Below, piece after piece: positions 45,156-53,269 of a stretch of DNA of 64,000 bases; the first letter of the stretch is position 1, and every line of letters starts with the position of its first letter. The position numbers and the translations under genes were made by a program. Under the pieces are notes generated by a model. That model did not search any database. It worked only from the letters and a program-made list of their open reading frames with translations, and was not told the origin of the DNA. Source of the DNA: Candidatus Binatia bacterium (GTDB lineage: Bacteria > Desulfobacterota > Binatia > UBA12015); contig DATCMB010000006.1 in NCBI GenBank assembly GCA_036563615.1, forward strand, positions 899,406-963,405. Direction: 5' to 3'.

Positions 45156-46235
45156 ATGGAGAAGATTCTCGCGGAGTACAGGAGAAAGATCGGCGACTTC
45201 GAGGTCGTCGACGTCGACGAGGATCGCGTCGCGCAGCTGCGCGCGCAGCTCGACATCGACGTGCCGATCGATCTCCACTGGACCTGGAACTACGCCAGCG
45301 AGGCGGAGGAGCTTCGCGCGCTCTACGAGCGCGGCAAGCGCGGTCAGTGGAACGCGGAGGAGGACATCGACTGGTCGCAGCCGCTGCCGCTCGACGAGTG
45401 GTTCCTGCCGCGCGAGAACCTGCTCATCCTGCCGACGATCCTGACCCACATGGGCGCCGACGAGGAGACCTGCAAGCGCGCCGCGGTCGACGAGTTCGCG
45501 TACACCATGTCGCAGCTCCTGCACGGCGAGCAGGCGGCGCTGCAGCTCTGCGGGCAGCTCACCAACGTCTGCCCGACCATGGACGCGAAGTTCTACGCCG
45601 CGTCGCAGGTCGCGGACGAGGCGCGCCACGTCGAGGTGATCGCGAAGCTCCTGCAGCGCAAGATCGGCAAGATCTACCCGATCGGCGGCACGCTCAAGGT
45701 GCTGCTCGACAAGCTGCTCGAGGCGCCCACCTGGAAGACCAAGACGCTCGGCATGCAGACGCTCTTCGAGGGCGTCGCGGTCGGCATCTTCGACACGCTG
45801 CAGAAGGCCTCGAAGAACCCGCTGCTGAGCGACATCATCCGCCGCGTCAAGCAAGACGAGGCGCGCCACGCGGCCTTCGGCATCCTCACCATGCGCAAGA
45901 CGGTGAAGGAGGCGACCCCGGAGGAGATGGTCGAGATGGAGGACTTCGCGTTCAACATCCTCGAGACGCTGAACGCGAACCAGCAGCTCGACATGCTCCA
46001 CGAGCTCGCGCCCGAGTACGGGCTCGATCCGGAGGCCGTGGTGCAGATGGGTCTGAGCCTGCCCGACTGGGCGAAGCTCAACAGCGATCTGTTCATGCAC
46101 ACGGTGATCCCGAACCTCGCGCGCCTCGGGCTGATCACCGAGCGTACCGAGGAGAAGTACCGCGCGTGCGGCATGATGTACGGCGACCGCTTCGGCGCCG
46201 GCGTCGACACCGACGTGCAGGCCAACATGCACTGA
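45156..46235 (+). CDS. Ferritin-like diiron oxygenase
   Basis: 359 aa. AAGGAGG stands eight bases before ATG. A four-helix diiron site is spelled out by E125 (HGEQA), E155 and H158 (DEARH), E205 (LFEGV) and E235 and H238 (DEARH), the pattern of ribonucleotide-reductase-like and AurF-like oxygenases. VDEFAYTMSQLLHGE and MQTLFEGVAVGIF are hydrophobic helices. Soluble, no signal. Operon position with TetR and flanking SDR, hydrolase and thioesterase genes suggests oxidation of a hydrophobic or aromatic substrate. Confidence 0.85.
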   Translation: MEKILAEYRRKIGDFEVVDVDEDRVAQLRAQLDIDVPIDLHWTWNYASEAEELRALYERGKRGQWNAEEDIDWSQPLPLDEWFLPRENLLILPTILTHMGADEETCKRAAVDEFAYTMSQLLHGEQAALQLCGQLTNVCPTMDAKFYAASQVADEARHVEVIAKLLQRKIGKIYPIGGTLKVLLDKLLEAPTWKTKTLGMQTLFEGVAVGIFDTLQKASKNPLLSDIIRRVKQDEARHAAFGILTMRKTVKEATPEEMVEMEDFAFNILETLNANQQLDMLHELAPEYGLDPEAVVQMGLSLPDWAKLNSDLFMHTVIPNLARLGLITERTEEKYRACGMMYGDRFGAGVDTDVQANMH

Positions 46236-46246
46236 GGGAGGTGGCG

Positions 46247-46279
46247 ACGGGGCGCGCGCGTCGCTCGCGCGCGCCCCGT
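46247..46279. terminator. Bidirectional-looking hairpin between convergent genes
   Basis: A perfect 14-base stem (ACGGGGCGCGCGCG pairing with CGCGCGCGCCCCGT) with a five-base loop TCGCT. It starts 11 bases after the diiron gene stop and ends four bases before the stop of the convergent hydrolase. No T-tract on either side, but stem length and position support termination from both directions. Confidence 0.7.
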
Positions 46280-46283
46280 GACC

Positions 46284-47168
46284 CTAGTCCTGCGCGAGGA
46301 ACGAGCGGATCTCGCGCAGAAGGTCGTCCGGGCGGTCGAAGTGCACCATGTGCCCCGCGCCCGGAATCTCGACGAAGCGTGCGTTCCTGAAGCACGCGAG
46401 ACGGCGCTGCAGGTCGTCCGGCTCGAGGTAGATCGCGCCGGGCTTGCTGCGCCAGAACTCTCCCGACTCCGCGCCGTGCACGATCAGCGTGCGCGCCGTG
46501 ATCCGCCGCCAGAACGCCATCGAGTACTCGAGGTTGAACGGCCCGGTGAGCGCCATGGTGGTCAGCATCGAGTCGAACTTCCACTCGAGCTTCCCGTCCT
46601 CGCGCGCGCGCGTGCCGAGCAGCGCGAGCTCGCGCGCCTTCTCCTCGCTGAGCCGCGGGTTGCGCTCGCGTAGCCGTCGGTAGGCGGCCTCGAGGTCGTC
46701 GAGGCCGCGCTGGCCCGCGAGCGCCTGATCGACGCGGCGGAAGCCGTCGATCGTCCACGCGACTTCCTCTTCCATGTCCGGTGGCGGCGGCCCGAGGCCC
46801 TCGATCACCACCAGCGCCGACGGCACGTCCGGGAAGCAGCCGCCGTAGGTCGCGGCGATCTCGCCGCCCATCGAGTGTCCGACGATCACCGGACGCTCGA
46901 GGCGCAGCGCCCGGATCAGGTTGTGCAGATCCAGGAGGAAGTGGCCGAAATGGTAGTACGGCGTCGTCTCGCTGTCGCCGTGCCCGCGGAGGTCGAGCGC
47001 GAGCACGCGGAAGCGGTCGAGGAGACCGCGCGCGAGCCCGTCGAAGGAATGCGAGTGATCGCGAAGCCCATGCACGATGACCAGCGGCGGCAGGCGGGGA
47101 TCGCCCCAGTCGCGGAAGTGGATCCGCAGCGACCCGCTGCGAAAGAACCTTTCGCTGTACTCCGGCAT
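46284..47168 (-). CDS. Alpha/beta hydrolase
   Basis: 294 aa. IVHGLRDHSHSFDGLARGLL is the oxyanion region, the nucleophile is S99 in VGHSMGGE, and GAGHMVHFDRPDDLL carries the catalytic His. The start MPEYSERFFRSGSLRIHFRD is typical of epoxide hydrolase/haloalkane-like or C-C hydrolase members. Convergent with the diiron gene and divergent from the thioesterase by 108 bases; all could belong to one catabolic module. Confidence 0.88.
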   Translation of the reverse strand: MPEYSERFFRSGSLRIHFRDWGDPRLPPLVIVHGLRDHSHSFDGLARGLLDRFRVLALDLRGHGDSETTPYYHFGHFLLDLHNLIRALRLERPVIVGHSMGGEIAATYGGCFPDVPSALVVIEGLGPPPPDMEEEVAWTIDGFRRVDQALAGQRGLDDLEAAYRRLRERNPRLSEEKARELALLGTRAREDGKLEWKFDSMLTTMALTGPFNLEYSMAFWRRITARTLIVHGAESGEFWRSKPGAIYLEPDDLQRRLACFRNARFVEIPGAGHMVHFDRPDDLLREIRSFLAQD

Positions 47169-47276
47169 GGGCGTCGACCGTAGCCGCCGGGCCGGCTTGC
47201 GCCAAGGTGCGGGTCGCGCGCTGGCGTCGAGGACGGACCTGGCTAGAGTCGGGCGAGCGATCGAGAGGAGAAGCAC

Positions 47277-47756
47277 ATGAGCAATCCCCCGAGCATCCGC
47301 TCGCTGCGTCCCGGCACACGCGCCCACGAGTACGCCGCGCTCGACGAGAAGACGCGCGACGAGATCCTGCGCTTCTTCAACGGCGAAGGGACCTCCTTCG
47401 GCCACACGCTCGGCATCCAGGTGGTCGACGTGCGTCAAGGATACGCGCGGCTCGAGCTCGAGGTGCGCCCGCGTCTCAAGCAGCCCGCGGGAGTTCTGCA
47501 CGGCGGCGCGAGCTTCGGTCTCGCGGACACCGCCGTGGCGGTCGCGCTGCGTCCGCTCTACGGCGTCGCCGCGGTGCTGCTGACCATCGAGATGAAGATC
47601 AACTACCTCGAGCCGATCTTCGACGGACGCGTCATCGCGGAAGCGTACGTCATGCGCGCGAGCCGCCGCAGTGCCTACGCCGAGGTCGACCTGTGGGCGC
47701 ACGACAAGCTCGCGGCGCGCGCGACGACGACGTACATGATCCGCGAGCCGCGCTGA
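47277..47756 (+). CDS. PaaI-type hotdog thioesterase
   Basis: 159 aa, ATG preceded by GAGAGGAGAAG. Hotdog fold with LKQPAGVLHGGASFGLADTA, where the catalytic HGG and Asp/Gly residues are kept, then LLTIEMKINYLEPIF and VIAEAYVMRASRRSAYAEVD. Hydrolyses acyl- or aryl-CoA thioesters in the cytoplasm. Grouped with an SDR, hydrolase and diiron oxygenase. Confidence 0.92.
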   Translation: MSNPPSIRSLRPGTRAHEYAALDEKTRDEILRFFNGEGTSFGHTLGIQVVDVRQGYARLELEVRPRLKQPAGVLHGGASFGLADTAVAVALRPLYGVAAVLLTIEMKINYLEPIFDGRVIAEAYVMRASRRSAYAEVDLWAHDKLAARATTTYMIREPR

Positions 47757-47835
47757 GCCGGCGCGCTTGGCGTCGGCTCGTGACGCGACTTCGCGAAAGC
47801 GCGGGGCGTGGCTCCGCAAGAGGTTCAGCGACCGC

Positions 47836-48672
47836 TCAGACGACGAGGCCGCCGTTCGGCGACAGCACCTGTCCGGTGAAGTAGCTCGCGCCCGGGCCGG
47901 CGAGGAACAGCGCCGTCGCCGCCACCTCGCGCGCCTCGCCGAGACGGCCGAGCAACGTCTGCGCCGCGATCACCGCGGTCTGCGTCGCGCGCTGCTCGCC
48001 GAGCACGTCGAGCAGCGGCGTGTCGATGTAGCCGGGCGCGATCGCGTTCACCAGGATGTCGTAGGGCGCAACGTCGCGCGCGACGGCCTTGGTGAAGGCG
48101 ATGATCGCTCCCTTCGCCGCGGAGTAGTGCGGCACGCCGCCGATGCCGGTCAGCCCGGCGATGCTCGCGATGTTGATGATCCGGCCCGAGCGCTGGAACT
48201 GCATGATCTTCAGCGCTTCGCGCGTGCAGAAGAACGTGCCGTCGACGTGCACCGCCATCATCTTGCGCCAGCGCTCGTCGGACAGTCGGCTGGTCGCTTC
48301 GAGCGCGGTCGCGATGCGTCCGGTGCTCTGCATCTCGCCGAGCTGCTGCATCATCCGGCGGACGGTCTCGGGCTCGGTGTCGGCGTGGCCGGCGTTGTTG
48401 ACCAGGATGTCGAGGCGCTCGCGCGTTGCGTGGCCGATCGCGGCGAAGAAGCGCCGTACCTGCTCGGGATCGGAGACGTCGCCGATCTGCGGTCCGCAGT
48501 GCGTCACCGCGTCGATCTTCTCGAGCTCGGCGTGCGTCCGTTCCGCCGCCTCGGCGCGCAGGTCGTTCACGATGACGCGCGCGCCGGCACGTCCGAACGT
48601 CAGCGCGATCTCGCGTCCGAGACCGGAGCCGGCGCCCGTGACGAAGGCGATCTTGCCGTCGAGATCCTTCAT
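47836..48672 (-). CDS. SDR-family oxidoreductase
   Basis: 278 aa classical SDR. VTGAGSGLGREIALTFG cofactor site, VNNAGHADT, catalytic INIASIAGLTGIGG and HYSAAKGAII. VNDLRAEAAERTHAEL (Asp after the second strand) suggests NAD. It includes an insert around residues 95-125 (RRMMQQLGEMQSTGRIATAL) between the NAG strand and the catalytic Ser. Divergent from the PNPOx gene by 69 bases. Confidence 0.9.
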   Translation of the reverse strand: MKDLDGKIAFVTGAGSGLGREIALTFGRAGARVIVNDLRAEAAERTHAELEKIDAVTHCGPQIGDVSDPEQVRRFFAAIGHATRERLDILVNNAGHADTEPETVRRMMQQLGEMQSTGRIATALEATSRLSDERWRKMMAVHVDGTFFCTREALKIMQFQRSGRIINIASIAGLTGIGGVPHYSAAKGAIIAFTKAVARDVAPYDILVNAIAPGYIDTPLLDVLGEQRATQTAVIAAQTLLGRLGEAREVAATALFLAGPGASYFTGQVLSPNGGLVV

Positions 48673-48741
48673 TCTTCCTCCCCGTCGTGTTGCCGCACCC
48701 GAGCACCCCGGCTAACTCGAGGTGCAAGCGAAGGAGCTCGC

Positions 48742-49281
48742 ATGGCCGACTGGTACAGGATGCTCGGAGCGGATCACGTCGACTTCATCCGCAAGCAGCA
48801 CGTCTTCTTCGTCGCGACGGCTCCCGCGGATGGCGACGGATACCCCAATCTGTCGCCCAAAGGCTACGACTCGCTCGACGTCCTGAGCCCGACCGAGCTG
48901 GTGTTCGTCGACATGCCGGGCAGCGGGAACCAGACGGCGTCGCACGTCGTGCGCGGCGGACGCATCACGCTGATGTTCTGCGGCTTCGAGGCGCGGGCGA
49001 TGGTCCTGCGCGTCTACGGACGCGGCACGGTGCTGCTGCCGGACTCCGACGGCTATGCGGAGCTCGTGGAGCGTCTGCGGCCGGGGCTCGTCGGCCCGTT
49101 CACGCGCCAGCTCATCCGCATCGAGGTCGAGAAGGTGCAGACCTCGTGCGGCTACGGCGTGCCGCGCTTCGAGTTCGTCGGCGAGCGCGACACGCTGCGC
49201 CGCTACTACGAGCGCGCGGCGGAGCGCGGCGAGTTCGCCGCGAAGCTCGAGCGCGCGCGCCGGCTGCAGGATCCGGTGTAG
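48742..49281 (+). CDS. Pyridoxamine 5'-phosphate oxidase-family protein
   Basis: 179 aa with AAGGAG upstream of ATG 48742. The split barrel starts LGADHVDFIRKQHVFFVATA, and NLSPKGYDSLDVLSPTELVF, GSGNQTASHVVRGGRITLMF then VYGRGTVLLP make it a member of the flavin/F420-binding group that also includes the gene at 14312. Role in redox detoxification is possible. Unusual here is the strongly helical C-terminus ERDTLRRYYERAAERGE. Confidence 0.85.
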   Translation: MADWYRMLGADHVDFIRKQHVFFVATAPADGDGYPNLSPKGYDSLDVLSPTELVFVDMPGSGNQTASHVVRGGRITLMFCGFEARAMVLRVYGRGTVLLPDSDGYAELVERLRPGLVGPFTRQLIRIEVEKVQTSCGYGVPRFEFVGERDTLRRYYERAAERGEFAAKLERARRLQDPV

Positions 49282-49416
49282 CGTCCGCTGCGAGCTGCGG
49301 GCTTCCGCGACGCGGCGACGGTCGGCGCGCTGGGGTCGCGCCGAGGGAGGTCGTCGACCACGCCGGGCGCGCGGCGTCGGCTTGGACGGCGCAGGAGCGA
49401 TCGTTATCCTCGCCGG

Positions 49417-50439
49417 GTGGCCCAGCGCACCGCTCTTTCGCTCGGCGCGCGCAGCATCGCGCCGCCCTTGGTTCTCGCGCCCATGTCCGGCGTCACCGAC
49501 ATGGCGTTCCGCCGTCTCGTGCGCGAGTGCAGCCCGGGAGCGGTCGGGCTCGTGGTCAGCGAGTTCATCTCGATCGAGGGCTTGACGCGCAACGACCTGC
49601 GCAGCCACCGCATGCTGCGCTACCACCGCGACGAGCACCCGATCTCGATCCAGATCTTCGGCGCCGAGATCGATCGCATGGTCGAGGCCGCGCTGATCGT
49701 CCAGCAGACGGGCGTCGATGCGGTCGACATCAACTGCGGGTGTCCGGTTCCGAAGGTCGTCAAGCGTGGCGGCGGGGCGGAGCTGCTGCGGCAGGAGCGT
49801 CACCTCGAGCGCATGCTGCGCGCGGTGCGCCGCGAGCTGTCGATTCCGCTGACGCTCAAGATCCGCACGGGCTGGGACGCGGATTCGATCAACTGCGTCG
49901 AGATCGCGCAGATGGCGGAGGACGCGGGCGTCGCCATGATCACCGTGCACGGCCGAACGCGCATGCAGCTCTACACCGGCAGCGCGGACTGGGACCTCAT
50001 CGCCCGCGTCAAGCAAGCAGTCCGGATTCCGGTCGTCGGCAGCGGCGACGTGGTGAGCGTCGAGGCCGCGCGCGAGCGGCTCGCGCGCTCGGGCGTCGAC
50101 GGCCTCGCGATCGGCCGTGCCGCGATGGAGAACCCCTGGATCTTCGGCGCCATCGCCGCCGACCTCGAGGGACGCACGGTGCCCGTTCCGAGCGTGGCGG
50201 ACCGCTTCGCGGCGCTGCGCCGCTATCGCGTGCTGCTCGACGAGCTCTATCCGGAGAAGGTCACCTCGGCGCGGCTGCGCGGCATGGCGTGCCGGATCCT
50301 GAAGGGCTTCCCCGGCAGCGCCGTCCTGCGCGAGCGCGTGACGCACACCCGCTCGAGCGACGAGCTGCTCGGGATCCTCGCGCAGTACGAGCAGTACGAG
50401 AAGCAGCAGCTCGGCGAGCCGCCCCGGTCCGCCGCGTGA
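49417..50439 (+). CDS. dusB: tRNA-dihydrouridine synthase B
   Basis: 340 aa from GTG 49417. TIM barrel with APMSGVTDMAFRRLVRE, EFISIEGLTRND, and the active Cys C109 in DINCGCPVPKVVKRGGG. FMN site GDVVSVEAARERLARSGVDG and GRAAMENPW close the barrel. Reduces specific uridines in tRNA. The stop is overlapped by the HAD gene's GTG. In many bacteria dusB is next to ntrC or fis; here it is followed by a HAD phosphatase. Confidence 0.93.
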   Translation: MAQRTALSLGARSIAPPLVLAPMSGVTDMAFRRLVRECSPGAVGLVVSEFISIEGLTRNDLRSHRMLRYHRDEHPISIQIFGAEIDRMVEAALIVQQTGVDAVDINCGCPVPKVVKRGGGAELLRQERHLERMLRAVRRELSIPLTLKIRTGWDADSINCVEIAQMAEDAGVAMITVHGRTRMQLYTGSADWDLIARVKQAVRIPVVGSGDVVSVEAARERLARSGVDGLAIGRAAMENPWIFGAIAADLEGRTVPVPSVADRFAALRRYRVLLDELYPEKVTSARLRGMACRILKGFPGSAVLRERVTHTRSSDELLGILAQYEQYEKQQLGEPPRSAA

Positions 50440-51146
50440 CGTCGGCGCCGGACGCCGTGCGCGCGCTCCTGTTCGACATCGACGGCACGCTGCTGCGCTC
50501 GCGCGGCTCGGCGGAGCTCTTCGACGCGGCGATGGAGGAGGTGTTCGGCATCCGCGGCAACCTGCGCGCGATCCGTCCGGACGGCATGACCGATCCGGAC
50601 ATCGTCGCGCGGCTGCTCGACGGACGGACGCCGCCGTGCGGCGCGATCACGCCGCGGCTCCTCGCGAGCTTCGAGATGACGCTCGCGCGCTCGCTCGGAG
50701 CGGCGGTCGCGGCGGGGCAGGTCGAGGTGTGGACGCTGCCCGGCGTCGAGGAGCTGCTCGCGGAGCTCGCGTCACGCGACGACGTGCGCCTCGGGATCGT
50801 CACCGGCAACATGCGCGCGACCGCTCGCGTCAAGCTCGAGGCGGTGGGGATCGCGGGCTACTTCCGCGGCGGCGGCTACGGCAGCGATTCGCCGTCGCGC
50901 GCCGTGCTGCCGGCGGTCGCGCTGCGTCGCATGCAGAGGGTCGACGGCGTCAAGCTAGCGCCCGAGCGCGCGGTGGTCGTCGGCGACACGCCGCACGACC
51001 TTCACGCGGCGCGTGCGCACGGCATGCGCTGCGTTCTCGTCGCGACGGGGCAGTTCGAAGCGTCGGAGCTGGCTGCGGCCGGTCCGGATGCTTTGCTCGA
51101 GGATCTCAGCGATCTGCCGCGCGCGCTCGAGGCGATTCTCGGCTGA
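50436..51146 (+). CDS. HAD-superfamily phosphatase
   Basis: 236 aa from GTG 50436. LLFDIDGTLL (nucleophile and acid-base Asp), VTGNMRATARVKLEAVG (motif II Thr, Lys in motif III VKLEA), and VVVGDTPHDLHAARAHGM (motif IV). The cap is the helical C1 type of phosphoglycolate-phosphatase-like enzymes. Coupled to dusB by overlap. Phosphoglycolate phosphatase is likely but other small phosphates are possible. Confidence 0.88.
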   Translation: MTSAPDAVRALLFDIDGTLLRSRGSAELFDAAMEEVFGIRGNLRAIRPDGMTDPDIVARLLDGRTPPCGAITPRLLASFEMTLARSLGAAVAAGQVEVWTLPGVEELLAELASRDDVRLGIVTGNMRATARVKLEAVGIAGYFRGGGYGSDSPSRAVLPAVALRRMQRVDGVKLAPERAVVVGDTPHDLHAARAHGMRCVLVATGQFEASELAAAGPDALLEDLSDLPRALEAILG

Positions 51147-51160
51147 ACTTCGGGGGAGTC

Positions 51161-51646
51161 ATGCGAGCCCAAAGCTTCTCGGTTTACGTCGCCAAGGAAT
51201 ATCTCAAGTTCAACGCGGCGCACTTCATCGCCTATCCCGGCTTTCGCGAGCGGCTGCACGGACACAACTACCACGTGACCGTGCGCATCGAGGGCGAGCT
51301 CGGTCCCGACGGCTACGTCCTCGACTTCGGTCTCGTGAAGAAGGCGACGAAGCGCGTCTGCGACGCGCTCGACGAGCACACGCTGCTCCCCGCGCAGAGC
51401 GATTGCCTGCGGATCACCGAGCAGGGCGACTCGGTGGAGGTCGTCTACGAGGACGGCGCGCGCTTCGTGTTCCCGCGCAGCGACGTGATCCTGCTGCCGA
51501 TCGTCCACACCTCGGCCGAGGAGCTCGCACGCTATGTGGCAGGCCAGGTCAAGAACGAGCTTCTCGCGGCCGGCGCGCGGCCCTGGACGCGGCTCGAGGT
51601 CGGCGTCGCGGAGACCAGCGGCCAGTCGGCGACGTACGCCGAATGA
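51161..51646 (+). CDS. 6-pyruvoyltetrahydropterin synthase family, PTPS-III type
   Basis: 161 aa with zinc ligands H21, H33 and H35. In place of the CxxxHGH of the ordinary enzymes it reads FRERLHGHNY, that is ExxHGH with E30, the signature of PTPS-III, which replaces dihydroneopterin aldolase in folate synthesis in various bacteria. The Asp/His pair in ALDEHTLLP and the C-terminal VAETSGQSATY with Glu are kept. Twelve bases of leader after the HAD stop contain GGGGGAGT. So a folate role is favoured over queuosine or biopterin. Confidence 0.85.
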   Translation: MRAQSFSVYVAKEYLKFNAAHFIAYPGFRERLHGHNYHVTVRIEGELGPDGYVLDFGLVKKATKRVCDALDEHTLLPAQSDCLRITEQGDSVEVVYEDGARFVFPRSDVILLPIVHTSAEELARYVAGQVKNELLAAGARPWTRLEVGVAETSGQSATYAE

Positions 51647-51772
51647 GCGGTCGGTCGCCGGTTGGGGAGTTGCGCAACGCAGGCGATTTGGGGACAAGGG
51701 ATCTGACAGCGCGCTCTCGGCGCGGCCCCTCGAGACGGGTACAAAGAACGAAGCGAACGAGGAGTACGTGCG

Positions 51773-52696
51773 ATGACGGAACGTGTTCGTGAGATCCTGA
51801 GCTGGTACGCCGGCAGCAGTCCGGGGGTGCTGACCAATCTTGCGCGCATGCTGAACCACGGCGCGCTCGGCGGCACCGGCAAGATGGTCATCCTGCCCGT
51901 CGATCAGGGCTTCGAGCACGGCCCTGCGCGGAGCTTCGCGCCGAATCCCGGCGGCTACGATCCGCACTACCACTTCAAGCTCGCGATCGAGGCCGGCTGC
52001 AACGCGTACGCGGCGCCGCTCGGCTTCCTCGAGGCGGGCGCGGCGGAGTTCGCAGGCGAGATCCCGCTGATCTTGAAGCTCAACAACAGCGATCTGCTGT
52101 ACGAGTCGAGCGATCCGTGTCCGGCCGTCACCGGCTCGGTCGCCGATGCGCTGCGTCTCGGCTGCGTCGCGATCGGCTACACGATCTACCCCGGCTCGGC
52201 GCTGCGCAACGAGATGTACGAGAACCTGCGCGAGATCACCGAGGAAGCGAAGGCCGCCGGTCTCGCCGTCGTCGTGTGGTCGTACCCGCGCGGCTCGGGG
52301 CTCTCGAAGGAAGGCGAGACCGCGGTCGACGTCGTCGCGTACGCGGCGCAGATCGCCTGCCAGCTCGGCGCGCACATCGTCAAGGTGAAGCCGCCGACGT
52401 CGTTCCTCGAGCAGAAGGAAGCGAAGAAGGTCTACGAGGCGCAGCAGATCCCGATCGAGACGCTCGCCGACCGCGTGCGCCACGTCGTGCAGGCGGCGTT
52501 CAACGGCAAGCGCATCGTGATCTTCTCGGGCGGCGCCAAGGGCTCCGACGAGAAGGTGTTCGACGAGGTGCGCGGCATCCGCGACGGCGGCGGATTCGGC
52601 TCGATCATCGGCCGCAACTCGTTCCAGCGGCCGCGTGCCGAGGCGCTCAAGTTCCTCGACACGGTGATGAAGATCTATCGGGGCGAGATCAAGTAG
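51773..52696 (+). CDS. fbaB: Class I fructose-bisphosphate aldolase (DhnA/FbaB type)
   Basis: 307 aa. Starts after CGAACGAGGAG. Barrel motifs LPVDQGFEHGPARSFAPNPG, KLAIEAGCNAYAAPLGFLE, the Schiff-base Lys in HIVKVKPPTSF (K204 or K206), FSGGAKGSDEKVFDEVRGI and GGFGSIIGRNSFQRP. A metal-independent aldolase of glycolysis/gluconeogenesis, replacing class II. Lone gene with its own 126-base upstream region. Confidence 0.92.
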   Translation: MTERVREILSWYAGSSPGVLTNLARMLNHGALGGTGKMVILPVDQGFEHGPARSFAPNPGGYDPHYHFKLAIEAGCNAYAAPLGFLEAGAAEFAGEIPLILKLNNSDLLYESSDPCPAVTGSVADALRLGCVAIGYTIYPGSALRNEMYENLREITEEAKAAGLAVVVWSYPRGSGLSKEGETAVDVVAYAAQIACQLGAHIVKVKPPTSFLEQKEAKKVYEAQQIPIETLADRVRHVVQAAFNGKRIVIFSGGAKGSDEKVFDEVRGIRDGGGFGSIIGRNSFQRPRAEALKFLDTVMKIYRGEIK

Positions 52697-52735
52697 GGAT
52701 TTCGAGGAGGGTCGGTTCGAGGGGCGCGCCGCGGC

Positions 52736-53140
52736 TCAGAGTCGCTGGTAGCGCCCCTTGCCGATCTTCTTGATCTTGTTCGCCTGCATCCAGCGGGAGA
52801 GGGCAGGGTAGACCTGGGCGCGTCCCTTGGCGCGGGCGCCCGGGTGCTTCATCACGTCCTCGACGCCGAACTTCTCCGGCACCGAGGCCAGCACCTCATC
52901 CCAGTTCACGCGGCCGCCGCCGCTCGAGCGTCGCGCGCCAGCCGTCGTCGTGCTGCGCGGCGGACGCCCCGGCCCGCGTCGCCGCGGTCCGATGCCGATC
53001 GCGTTGCGCCAGGCGTTCGCCTGCTCGATGAGGCTTTCCAGCTCGGCCTCGCGCTCGCGAATCTCTTGCAAGAGGGCGGCGAGGGCCTTCTCCGCCTGTC
53101 GCTTCACCTGCGTGAACAGGTCCGTTTTTCCGCGCGGCAT
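52736..53140 (-). CDS. AT-hook protein with a winged-helix-like C-terminus
   Basis: 134 aa from ATG 53140 (GAGGAGG upstream). Residues 1-45 form a charged coiled coil (VKRQAEKALAALLQEIRERE), 46-75 is basic with the AT-hook RRRGPGRPPRS (PGRPP core, about 54-62), and 77-134 reads as a small alpha/beta unit with VNWDEVLASVPEKFGVEDV and a very basic IKKIGKGRYQRL end. I recognise no named family. It is likely a nucleoid-associated or regulatory DNA-binding protein; AT-hooks are rare in bacteria apart from groups such as myxobacteria. Confidence 0.7.
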   Translation of the reverse strand: MPRGKTDLFTQVKRQAEKALAALLQEIREREAELESLIEQANAWRNAIGIGPRRRGPGRPPRSTTTAGARRSSGGGRVNWDEVLASVPEKFGVEDVMKHPGARAKGRAQVYPALSRWMQANKIKKIGKGRYQRL

Positions 53141-53244
53141 GACGAGCCTCCTCGAGCTGAAATATCGGCCCAAATAACAGGCCCCATCAGTGGTCGCAAC
53201 GGAGTTTAGGGCGAAATTCGAGCCAAGGTGATCCTTCGTAACGA

Positions 53245-53269
53245 GGCGTCAAGTCGATATCAAGTTGAC
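53245..53269. repeat. Repeat unit R1 at the 3' edge of the hydrolase gene
   Basis: GGCGTCAAG, nine bases, then AGTTGAC. The arms GTCAA and TTGAC are inverted. It ends exactly at the stop codon of the dienelactone hydrolase. A related unit, R2, lies at 54021-54042 beyond the same gene's start. Confidence 0.5.
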
